Positions 1-6,159 of a stretch of 7,643 bases of DNA are shown piece by piece. Made by a program: the position numbers and the translations under genes. Positions within the stretch are counted from its first letter, which is position 1; every line of letters starts with the position of its first letter. The notes under the pieces were generated by a model that did no database searches, was not told the DNA's origin, and saw nothing but the letters and a program-made list of their open reading frames with translations. The DNA lies in NCBI GenBank assembly GCA_018817865.1, contig JAHITG010000494.1:1-7643 (forward strand), read 5' to 3'. This DNA comes from Spirochaetota bacterium (lineage in GTDB: Bacteria; Spirochaetota; JAHITG01).

Positions 1-464
1 ACAAAGTGACCATCTGTTGATATATTGATAAGTGTAAATGTTAAGCCACCATCGTTTCTAGCCCATGTTGCTGTTGTTGGTGCAGTTATTTTGGCATTCA
101 CCCAAGCCATATCCATATCACCATCATTATCAATATCACCGGATATCAGAGCACCATCGGTCAAATTGGGCCCGACTACTCTTTGATTACCAAAGGTTCC
201 TGCACCGTTATTTGTCATTATATAGATTGACACCGGACCGCCTGCTTCACCTGTCCAGACAATATCCAGATGCCCGTTATTATTAAAATCAGCCAGGACA
301 ATATCCCCCCTGTCAGTACCGGTACCTCCGACGCCGGCCGGGCCGGTAAAGGTCCCGTCACCGTCATTTATATACTTGTAAAGTATTTTTCCCCCGTTAT
401 ATCCGCTGACGATCATATCTATCCAGCCATCACTATTTATATCTCCCATGACAACGGTAGCGGC
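1..464 (-). repeat. FG-GAP repeats, cluster 2 (three units visible, continues out of window)
   Basis: Three further units carry the loops DINSDGWID, DFNNNGHLD and DIDNDGDMD, starting at about residue 1287. The second loop has N in place of the usual D before G. The cluster is cut by the left edge. If it parallels cluster 1, about four more units would be expected downstream. Confidence 0.85.
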
Positions 465-3400
465 ATTAAATCCTCCGGGAAAATCCCATAATAAATTCAG
501 TATAAAGCTGTATTTAAAGTAGACATAATCCCCGTTAAAGAGTGCGGCTGAAGGGGCATTCGTACCGTAGCTTAAGACACCCCCTGCCGGTATCACGGCC
601 AGAAAGTTGCTGTAATTCTGCACTGTAGTCGAAAGGTCGGCCGTTAAAATAAAATTCTTGCCTGCCGGCGTCAGATTATAACTCTTATTCCCGTTAGACC
701 AGTAGGTACCGGTCCAGTACAGGTTGGTTACGAAGAGATCTTCTTCATCCCAGATAAAATTGTTATTGCTGTCATCCCACAGCTTTACTGCACTGATATC
801 GGTTGTCCTCATTGATCCGGCGTTGCTGATCTTTATACTGGTCAAATTATAATTACTCGAATCCACTATATTGATACTCATCAATAAAAAATTCAGGGTA
901 TTCAGATTCGTCCCGCTGATTGTGACATTGGTCGTGACATTTAAAAAATGAGGTGCATTGGTGATCTTGGACGACTCTGCACTGAAGGGGCCGTGCTTAA
1001 AAGAGGTATCTATGGCACACACCTTCCAGTATATGCTGTAATAGACCGGTATCCTTGTCTGATAAAAATTGCTGTAGGCAACAGGTACATTCCCCACAAG
1101 CGGTTGTCCGCGCGGATAATCTATATTGGTAGAGATCAGATTGTAGGTACCGCTATTTGAGATCCCTATAGCCACATGATACTGCATTAAGGAGGAAGCC
1201 GTATAATCATCTGCCGGTGCATTCCAGTTCAGTCTCCAGTATCCGTTCACATCCGTAGTGGCCAATCCCGCAGGAGCAGCATTGGGAGGATCATTGGTCT
1301 CTGAATCCAGGTTAATATACTGATGAAAGTAGTTATTGGAGAAAGCATTCCCTGTCACCAGCAGGTCCAGGTCACCGTCATTATCAACATCTCCAAGTAC
1401 CAGAGAACCTCTGTGAACACCTTTTCCCACACTGGTCTCTTGCACAAAACTGCCGCCGCTGTTCAAATAACTTTTTAAGACATACCCTTCCGTATTGTTG
1501 GAACCGCTCACAACAAGGTCCAGTTTACCATCATTGTTGATATCTCCCAGTGCGATTGAAGACCGGTCCACTCCGGTCCCGAAACTGAACGGGCCTGCGA
1601 AATTACCTGTTCCGTCATTCATATATCTGTCCAGCCGGCTGTCTTCCCCGGATGTGACCAGGTCCAGGTATCCGTCCGCATTAATATCTCCTAAAGCAAG
1701 CGAGCAGAAACCGACTTCTTCACCGAAAATTTCAGCAGAAGAGAATCCCCCGGATCCGTTATTCATATATTTCAGCAGGTATTTACTGAATCCCTGGTAT
1801 CCTGCAGCCACGATATCCGCTGCTCCGTCATTGTTCAGGTCCCCTACGACTACTGAAGATGAGACAATATCACCGTCAATGACAAGAGGGCCTCCGAATG
1901 TTCCGGACCCGTCATTTAAATATTTAACGAACTGCTCCCCGTCACCCGTAAGTACGATATCCAGGGCACCGTCATTGTTCAGATCAGCAAGTGCGACTTC
2001 ACCGCCTATCGTCCCCTGCCCCTCACCGACATTCTTAGGAAGGTTAAAGGCCCCGTTTCCCGGATTGATATATTGAAGAAGCTCACGGTCCCAGCCCGCA
2101 TTGTACCCGGTTACTATCAGGTCCAGGTCGCCATCCATATCAGTATCCCCCATACAGACAGACCCGTCATGGACTTTAGTACCAAAGAGAATAGGAGTCC
2201 CGAAGTTACCGTTCCCGTCATTCATTGCCCTTCTCAGATAGATATCACCTCCACTGTTACCGATAAAGACAAGGTCAAGGTCACCGTCATTATCCAGGTC
2301 TCCCAGGGCAATAGAGGACAAATATAAACCGGGCCAGATGTTATTCCTGAAGAGGAACTGACCGACAAGGACAGGCTCTATATTGGTTACAGCCTGAGAA
2401 GGCCCGTTAGCAGCTCCGCTGCATGTAAGGCCGTTCTGAGGGATATAGGCCCGGAATGAATTGGATATATGTATACTGTTCGTTTCCAGATCTATGGTAA
2501 CAATATAATTTAAATTCGGAAAGGAGAGAGGTGTACCAAAAGAGATACTGTTGTTAGTCCAGAACTCTGTACCGTCCCAGTTCAAGTCCGATACAAAGGT
2601 ATCATTGCCATCCCATGTATAATCTGAATTCTGATCAAACCACAACCGGACTCTTCTGATATGAGTGCTGTCTGCCAGATCACCTGAGTTGCCGACCTTG
2701 AAGCCGGTCAGGGTATCCCCCTGACTGTCCCATAACTGAACAGCCATAACCGTCTGGTTCGTTGGGGAACTGAAAAGATTTCCTCCTTCCCAGTTCTTGG
2801 TGACCGTTACTATATGTCCTGCTCCTGCATTAGTAACCAGAAATGTGTTGGTAATATGTGTATTTGTAAAATTATACTGATTTATAAAATGAAAAGTATA
2901 AAAGAGCCTTCCGTCACCCTGGTTGAATGCCTGAATACTGCGGGTAAAGATCACACCGTTGCTGTAGCTGGTACCGGAATTTGAATACATGGTAAACTTT
3001 TCAAGTGCGTCAAAAGTACCATTGTCATTCAAATCCACCCAGACTTCCCGTGTCTTTGGATAATCATGATCCATATCACTGTATTTTATTTCAAAATTAA
3101 AGATCGATCCGCTTGCATTTGTATTGGGATTGACACCGTCATTGGAATAACCGGTATTACTCGTCCATGTTAATACAGGATAATTCTCCTGGCGTACGGC
3201 ATACACGGTATTAACAGCTCCGAAGTAGATGGTCCCGTTATTTCCAATGGCCGGGGAAGAACGGTCAATAGTGGTATCTGCATAGAGGGACCACTTTTCC
3301 TCTCCATTAGTAATGGCATAGACACTGCCGTCCCTTCCTCCAAAATAGACTGTACCGTCCGACCCCACAGCAGGAGAAGTGTAAATGGAATCCCAGGAAA

Positions 3401-4322
3401 TATAGCTCCATTTTTCTGCTCCATTAGTTACAGCATATAAGGTATCCATGGAATAAGTACCGAAATAAACAGTTCCATACTCATCAACCGCCGGAGATGA
3501 ATATCCTGCACTCCCTGCAAAAGAGTCAAAATACGGCCATTTTCCGGATACACCGGTCGTATTATCCGTAAGGGCATATAACCTTCCTTCCCAGGTAAGA
3601 ACATAGATGGTATTGTCCTTCCCGATGACGGGAGAAGCGACAATGTCACTTTCGAGATTGGTAAACCATTTAACATTCCCGTTGGTGACCGCATACAGCC
3701 TGTCACCTGTAGTACCAATGTAAACCGTACCATCCCAGCTGATAGCCGGTGAAGAACCGTTAACCGGACCGTTTACATTACAGGCCCATTTAATACTCCC
3801 ATTGGTCAATGCATACAGATATCCATTCCTGTTTCCTATATAGATCACTCCATTAGTCCCTATCGCAGGTGAAGAGTTGAAATCATTATTTGTTTTAAAG
3901 GACCATTTTAATAGTCCATTAGAAACAGCATAGACTTTATTATCCGTACTTCCCACATATACTGTTCCATCTTTACCTATAGCAGGAGATGAATAAATAT
4001 CACCACCTGTGCTGTAAGACCATTTTATGGACCCGTCACTATTTATGGCATAAAGCACACCATCTGATGCTCCTATGTATATCGTTCCGTCAGGTCCAAT
4101 GGCCGGTGAAGAATCAAAGATCGTTCCTCCGGTAAGATATTTCCACAAAATAAAAGGATTCTTCTGCGCTCCCAGCACATCCTCGTTAGTCTGGCCGGTA
4201 TGCTTCACATTCTGCCTGTACATAGGCCAGGGAGCATTGGTCTGAAGCTGACCAAAAGCCGGACAGGAAATGACCAGAGCACTGATCAGGGCCAGCAATA
4301 ATATAAAGACATTTTTTTGCAT
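1..4322 (-). CDS. Giant exported PQQ-type beta-propeller / Fn3-like / FG-GAP repeat protein (C-terminus beyond window)
   Basis: Reading the minus strand from ATG at 4320-4322 gives 1440 codons with no stop; the frame runs off the left edge, so the gene is 3'-partial. Residues 1-24 are a signal peptide (K3, hydrophobic core). Cleavage could follow AFG24, or C20 could be lipidated because VISC fits a lipobox. A WPMYRQNVKHTG motif (32-43) opens a propeller of eight ~40-residue repeats (about 56-380) of the type SSPAIG-DGTIYIG-LYA-NG-KW. Next come an Ig-like segment (about 385-480, EF-hand-like loop D430-E441), a Trp-rich module (about 490-645), seven FG-GAP repeats (669 to about 1005), an Fn3-like domain (about 1012-1120), a second copy of the Trp-rich module (about 1125-1285) and three more FG-GAP repeats (1287 onward). 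FG-GAP repeats generally bind calcium, and such proteins are extracytoplasmic binding or adhesion scaffolds. No catalytic residue was seen. The Shine-Dalgarno is weak. The specific ligand is unknown. Confidence 0.93.
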   Translation of the reverse strand, partial: MQKNVFILLLALISALVISCPAFGQLQTNAPWPMYRQNVKHTGQTNEDVLGAQKNPFILWKYLTGGTIFDSSPAIGPDGTIYIGASDGVLYAINSDGSIKWSYSTGGDIYSSPAIGKDGTVYVGSTDNKVYAVSNGLLKWSFKTNNDFNSSPAIGTNGVIYIGNRNGYLYALTNGSIKWACNVNGPVNGSSPAISWDGTVYIGTTGDRLYAVTNGNVKWFTNLESDIVASPVIGKDNTIYVLTWEGRLYALTDNTTGVSGKWPYFDSFAGSAGYSSPAVDEYGTVYFGTYSMDTLYAVTNGAEKWSYISWDSIYTSPAVGSDGTVYFGGRDGSVYAITNGEEKWSLYADTTIDRSSPAIGNNGTIYFGAVNTVYAVRQENYPVLTWTSNTGYSNDGVNPNTNASGSIFNFEIKYSDMDHDYPKTREVWVDLNDNGTFDALEKFTMYSNSGTSYSNGVIFTRSIQAFNQGDGRLFYTFHFINQYNFTNTHITNTFLVTNAGAGHIVTVTKNWEGGNLFSSPTNQTVMAVQLWDSQGDTLTGFKVGNSGDLADSTHIRRVRLWFDQNSDYTWDGNDTFVSDLNWDGTEFWTNNSISFGTPLSFPNLNYIVTIDLETNSIHISNSFRAYIPQNGLTCSGAANGPSQAVTNIEPVLVGQFLFRNNIWPGLYLSSIALGDLDNDGDLDLVFIGNSGGDIYLRRAMNDGNGNFGTPILFGTKVHDGSVCMGDTDMDGDLDLIVTGYNAGWDRELLQYINPGNGAFNLPKNVGEGQGTIGGEVALADLNNDGALDIVLTGDGEQFVKYLNDGSGTFGGPLVIDGDIVSSSVVVGDLNNDGAADIVAAGYQGFSKYLLKYMNNGSGGFSSAEIFGEEVGFCSLALGDINADGYLDLVTSGEDSRLDRYMNDGTGNFAGPFSFGTGVDRSSIALGDINNDGKLDLVVSGSNNTEGYVLKSYLNSGGSFVQETSVGKGVHRGSLVLGDVDNDGDLDLLVTGNAFSNNYFHQYINLDSETNDPPNAAPAGLATTDVNGYWRLNWNAPADDYTASSLMQYHVAIGISNSGTYNLISTNIDYPRGQPLVGNVPVAYSNFYQTRIPVYYSIYWKVCAIDTSFKHGPFSAESSKITNAPHFLNVTTNVTISGTNLNTLNFLLMSINIVDSSNYNLTSIKISNAGSMRTTDISAVKLWDDSNNNFIWDEEDLFVTNLYWTGTYWSNGNKSYNLTPAGKNFILTADLSTTVQNYSNFLAVIPAGGVLSYGTNAPSAALFNGDYVYFKYSFILNLLWDFPGGFNAATVVMGDINSDGWIDMIVSGYNGGKILYKYINDGDGTFTGPAGVGGTGTDRGDIVLADFNNNGHLDIVWTGEAGGPVSIYIMTNNGAGTFGNQRVVGPNLTDGALISGDIDNDGDMDMAWVNAKITAPTTATWARNDGGLTFTLINISTDGHF
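1300..2318 (-). repeat. FG-GAP/VCBS-type calcium-loop repeats, cluster 1 (seven units)
   Basis: Seven units of roughly 40-50 residues each contain a D-x-[DN]-x-D-G-x-x-D loop: DLDNDGDLD, DTDMDGDLD, DLNNDGALD, DLNNDGAAD, DINADGYLD, DINNDGKLD and DVDNDGDLD. Each is followed by a hydrophobic strand and usually a [YM][IML]N-x-G-x-G-x-F hairpin. These are the integrin-alpha-type FG-GAP/VCBS calcium loops. Seven units is the number that closes a canonical seven-blade propeller, so this cluster may fold as one complete domain. That closure is inference. Confidence 0.88.
3190..4157 (-). repeat. Eight PQQ-like beta-propeller repeats inside the giant CDS
   Basis: Eight successive units of about 39-46 codons each carry [SAT]SP[AV][IV], then [DN][GN][TV][IV]Y, then [LV]YA[ILV], mostly followed by NG-x-x-KW. 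Unit starts at protein level are SSPAIGPDG (residue 71), SSPAIGKDG, SSPAIGTNG, SSPAISWDG, ASPVIGKDN, SSPAVDEYG, TSPAVGSDG and SSPAIGNNG. Eight blades would match the fold of PQQ-dependent dehydrogenases and BamB-like propellers. No PQQ-binding catalytic residues are evident, so a structural or binding propeller is more likely. The fifth blade is a few residues longer than its neighbours. Confidence 0.88.
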
Positions 4323-4710
4323 ATTCTTTACAGTTCTTGATAGAATATATTTTAAAGAAATTCTTAAAAAAAGTAAAATATTATGTTAATATATACTTTT
4401 TTCCTTAGAAATATTCAGCTTTTCAGGCTAAATCGACAAGTACATTACTTTTCTATCAGACATTAATAATATATCACATATACAAAAAATATCAAAAATT
4501 TTTTATATTAAATATTATATCATGCTCTTTTAGAAAAACATTTCCAGTCGATACAACCGCTTGTCTTTACTTATATTTCACCCGGTACTACGTAATACCC
4601 TGTCACTTTAAATATTACATCTTATACTCTATAAAATACTGAAATTAGATTAAAAAACAAGTTAAAATATAAAAAAGTCTTTGATTATATAAAATAATAC
4701 TGTATATATA
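4323..4710. other. AT-rich divergent spacer, left part; no gene seen
   Basis: These 388 bases separate the start of the giant minus-strand gene from the repeat element at 4711. They are very AT-rich with stops in all frames, and no RNA gene was recognised. Two things stand out: an imperfect 16-bp palindrome at 4584-4599 and a TATAAT hexamer on the plus strand at 4707-4712. Promoters for both flanking genes must lie here or in the adjacent element, but no convincing -35/-10 pair was found for the giant gene. Confidence 0.7.
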
Positions 4711-4712
4711 AT
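4707..4712 (+). promoter_or_regulatory. Candidate -10 box for the PPC/DUF296 gene
   Basis: A perfect TATAAT lies at the left edge of the repeat element. The only -35-like hexamer nearby is TTGATT at 4681-4686, with a 20-base spacer that is longer than the usual 16-18. If used, transcription would start around 4719 and the leader of about 180 bases would contain the whole REP doublet. In such AT-rich DNA a chance match is quite possible. Confidence 0.3.
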
Positions 4713-4870
4713 AGGGGCTGTGGCCCAATTGGACCAAATGAAGGTAGCCGCAGGGTGCTTGTCCCCGAAGGGGATAGCCTGCGAAATGTTTCAATCATGC
4801 CATTAACGCAAGCTAAAGCTTGCGACTACCACTATTTAATAGTAATGCCCATTTGGGCAAAAACCCCAAT
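4711..4870. repeat. REP-doublet (BIME/REPIN-like) foldback element
   Basis: Two oppositely oriented units each have GTAG followed within two bases by a hairpin. Unit 1 (plus) has GTAG at 4744-4747, then stem CGCAGG (4749-4754) with CCTGCG (4778-4783), capped by CCCC-GAA-GGGG (4763-4773). Unit 2 (minus) has GTAG as CTAC at 4826-4829, then CGCAAGCT/AGCTTGCG (4807-4814 with 4817-4824), a perfect 8-bp stem. Both read GGTAG-Y-CGCARG from their own strand. Outer arms at 4711-4732 and 4849-4870 match at 17 of 22 positions as an inverted repeat. GTAG at the foot of a hairpin is the known hallmark of REP elements mobilised by RAYT (Y1-type) transposases. No transposase gene is in the window, so a non-autonomous copy is inferred. 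Confidence 0.72.
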
Positions 4871-4888
4871 AGACCGGACACCATAAAC

Positions 4889-4896
4889 AGAGAGGA
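4889..4896 (+). promoter_or_regulatory. Shine-Dalgarno site for the PPC/DUF296 gene
   Basis: AGAGAGGA ends six bases before ATG 4903, a good site that fixes the start codon. It lies just outside the repeat element, so the element has not disrupted translation initiation. Confidence 0.7.
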
Positions 4897-4902
4897 TACT
4901 TT

Positions 4903-5349
4903 ATGAAATATTCAGAAGCAACTCAGGGACGCATATTCATATTACGGCTTGAACACGGGGACAAGCTCCCGGATGTTATTGAAAATTTTGCCATGGAAAA
5001 AAATATACTCAGAGGTGCCTGTTTTTTAATAGGCGGGATCGATAAAAAGAGCAGGATCGTAGTCGGCCCGAAAAACGGAAGGCAGATGCCTCCAGAACCC
5101 ATGATCACTGAACTGGATGAAGTACATGAAACTTTTGCATTTGGTACGCTTTTCCCCGATACCAACGGTATACCCAAACTGCATATGCATTCGGCTTCAG
5201 GTCGAAAAAAAAAGAGTATCACCGGATGCGTCCGGCCCGGAGTAAATATCTGGCAGATAGGTGAGGTCATCATCCAGGAAATACTGGATTCGAAGAGCAG
5301 AAGAAAGAAGAACGAATCATTGGGCTTTGAGCTTCTTGAGATCGAATAA
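4903..5349 (+). CDS. PPC/DUF296 domain protein (PCC-type, possible DNA-binding)
   Basis: The 148-residue product is a single PPC/DUF296 domain, the usual length for the bacterial and archaeal stand-alone form. Family hallmarks in order are GRIFILRLEHGDKLPDVIE near the start (9-27), the GACFLIGGI strand (38-46), HETFAFGTLFPD (75-86), the paired histidines in LHMHSASGR (93-101), and TGCVRPGVNIWQIGEVIIQE (107-126). The histidines H75, H94 and H96 cluster in the region that carries conserved, possibly metal-binding residues in this family. In plant AHL proteins the domain works beside AT-hook motifs; none is present here, though basic runs occur at 101-104 and in the tail (131-136). The bacterial role is not well established, and DNA binding or small-ligand binding is inference. 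ATG 4903 has a good Shine-Dalgarno. The gene stands alone on its strand and converges with the cupin gene. Confidence 0.92.
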   Translation: MKYSEATQGRIFILRLEHGDKLPDVIENFAMEKNILRGACFLIGGIDKKSRIVVGPKNGRQMPPEPMITELDEVHETFAFGTLFPDTNGIPKLHMHSASGRKKKSITGCVRPGVNIWQIGEVIIQEILDSKSRRKKNESLGFELLEIE

Positions 5350-5361
5350 AAAAGAGAACCA

Positions 5362-5432
5362 CCCTTGAGATTTTCTCTGAAAAATCTCAAGGGCCAAAAT
5401 CCCGGGAATTTTTCTCCAGAAAAATTCCTCGG
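5362..5432. repeat. Two tandem hairpins of shared design
   Basis: Hairpin 1 has arms CCCTTGAGATTTT (5362-5374) and AAAATCTCAAGGG (5381-5393), a perfect 13-bp stem with loop CTCTGA. Hairpin 2 has arms CCCGGGAATTTTT (5401-5413) and AAAAATTCCTCGG (5420-5432), paired at 11 of 13 positions with loop CTCCAG. Both keep a T-run, a six-base CTC-starting loop and an A-run at the tip, while the outer stems differ and still pair. The pair begins 12 bases after the stop of the PPC gene. Neither hairpin is followed by a T-tract on either strand, so neither is a classic intrinsic terminator. A role in 3'-end stability or as a small repeat family is possible. Confidence 0.7.
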
Positions 5433-5441
5433 AACAGAGGA

Positions 5442-5632
5442 CACAGAGAAAAGTAAGAAAGAGCACAGAGAAAGATAAAAAAAATAATACCACAGAGGCA
5501 CAGAGTCACAGAGAAAATATATAAATTAATATCTTCCAGCTGAAATTATTTTATTATTGAATTATAATTTTTCCCTTATTTTTAAATAAAAAATCTTTTT
5601 TTACTCTGTGCCTCTGTGTCTCTGTGGTATTA
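5442..5632. repeat. CACAGAG heptamer repeat with 33-bp inverted repeat
   Basis: CACAGAG occurs on the plus strand at 5442-5448, 5464-5470, 5491-5497, 5499-5505 and 5507-5513. The last three have an 8-base period. On the minus strand it occurs as CTCTGTG at 5604-5610, 5612-5618 and 5620-5626, again with period 8. The two triplets sit in an inverted repeat, 5485-5517 against 5600-5632, both beginning TAATACCACAGAG from their outer ends and differing at three bases. An 82-base AT-rich segment separates the arms. Similar CACAGAG-type runs are, from memory, common in spacers of environmental bacterial genomes; their origin is not known to me. The element fills the gap between two convergent genes. 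Confidence 0.75.
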
Positions 5633-5640
5633 AAAAACAC

Positions 5641-6141
5641 TCAGGTGAGGTCTTCGATAATCTTCCGGTGTTCGGGGTACTCCTTTATCAGTAAATCCCT
5701 TGAAGCCAGTTCGAAATCATTGAACTCAAATCCGGGGGCAACCGTACATCCAAGTAAAGCATAAGAGTCCCTCCTGTCTACCTTTGCTCCAAACCAGACT
5801 CCCCTGTTAATTGCTGCCTGAGGAAATTCCGAATTTCCCGGATCAGATCCCAGTTTTATTTTCTGAAGTTTTCCATCGCGAAGTATAATATAGAGGGTTA
5901 TAGCACTTCCTGCATAAAAATGCCAGATCTCATCGGAGTGCAGGCGGTGAAACTTTGAACGATCATCGCCGGAGAGCAGATAATAGATGGCGGTCTGGGC
6001 CGAACGGTCACCGTCATATTCTGAAGACAGGGCATCTCTTCTTATGCACCGATCAGACCTGAATGTTTCCCTGAAATAACCGCCTTCAGGGTGTCTTTGA
6101 AGATCCAATTTGTCTATCCAGTAGGGGCCATCTATTTCCAA
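5641..6141 (-). CDS. DUF985-type cupin domain protein (TTG start)
   Basis: The 166-residue product matches the DUF985 (Cupin_5, YML079w-like) family at full length. Hallmarks are HPEGGYFRETFRS (17-29), TAIYYLL (50-56), the first cupin motif FHRLHSDEIWHFYAG (64-78; H65, H68, E71 and H74 are candidate metal or ligand residues) and GCTVAPGFEFNDFELA (131-146) near the end. The fold is a double-stranded beta-barrel, probably cytosolic because no signal or membrane segment is seen. The family's substrate is unsettled; sugar or nucleotide-sugar binding has been suggested from structural resemblance to epimerase cupins. The start codon is TTG at 6139-6141, chosen because a perfect TAAGGAG lies eight bases upstream. 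It follows the glycosyltransferase by 18 bases, so the two are almost certainly co-transcribed. No clear terminator follows. Confidence 0.92.
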   Translation of the reverse strand: MEIDGPYWIDKLDLQRHPEGGYFRETFRSDRCIRRDALSSEYDGDRSAQTAIYYLLSGDDRSKFHRLHSDEIWHFYAGSAITLYIILRDGKLQKIKLGSDPGNSEFPQAAINRGVWFGAKVDRRDSYALLGCTVAPGFEFNDFELASRDLLIKEYPEHRKIIEDLT

Positions 6142-6149
6142 TATATATA

Positions 6150-6156
6150 CTCCTTA
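6150..6156 (-). promoter_or_regulatory. Shine-Dalgarno that fixes the TTG start of the cupin
   Basis: The plus-strand CTCCTTA reads TAAGGAG on the minus strand, eight bases before TTG at 6141. It begins only three bases after the TGA stop (6160-6162) of the upstream gene, an arrangement that favours translational coupling within one transcript. Confidence 0.8.
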
Positions 6157-6159
6157 AGA

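Noticed and set aside
65..3733. Several plus- and minus-strand open frames of 70-193 codons within the first 4.3 kb
   Set aside because: They lie in other frames of, or opposite to, the continuous minus-strand frame 1-4322, whose repeats are clearly protein-coding; they have no recognisable domains or initiation sites.
1..4322. Frameshift or pseudogene in the giant gene
   Set aside because: The frame was read codon by codon from 4322 to the edge; 1440 whole codons plus two bases remain in phase with domain repeats throughout and no stop.
4323..4710. tRNA or other known structured RNA in the AT-rich spacer
   Set aside because: No cloverleaf, T-loop or riboswitch core was found, only AT-rich palindromes expected by composition.
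4923..5501. 192-codon minus-strand open frame opposite the PPC/DUF296 gene
   Set aside because: Its product is a Ser/Phe/Pro-rich mirror of a well-matched PPC domain and runs on into the hairpin and CACAGAG repeats; it is a shadow.
5442..5632. CRISPR array
   Set aside because: The repeated unit is only seven bases with single-base spacers and inverted copies, which is not the direct-repeat/spacer pattern of CRISPR.
5350..5640. Intrinsic terminators for the two convergent genes
   Set aside because: The hairpins at 5362-5393 and 5401-5432 lack a following T-tract on either strand, and the 33-bp inverted repeat has an 82-base loop; none meets the usual terminator form.
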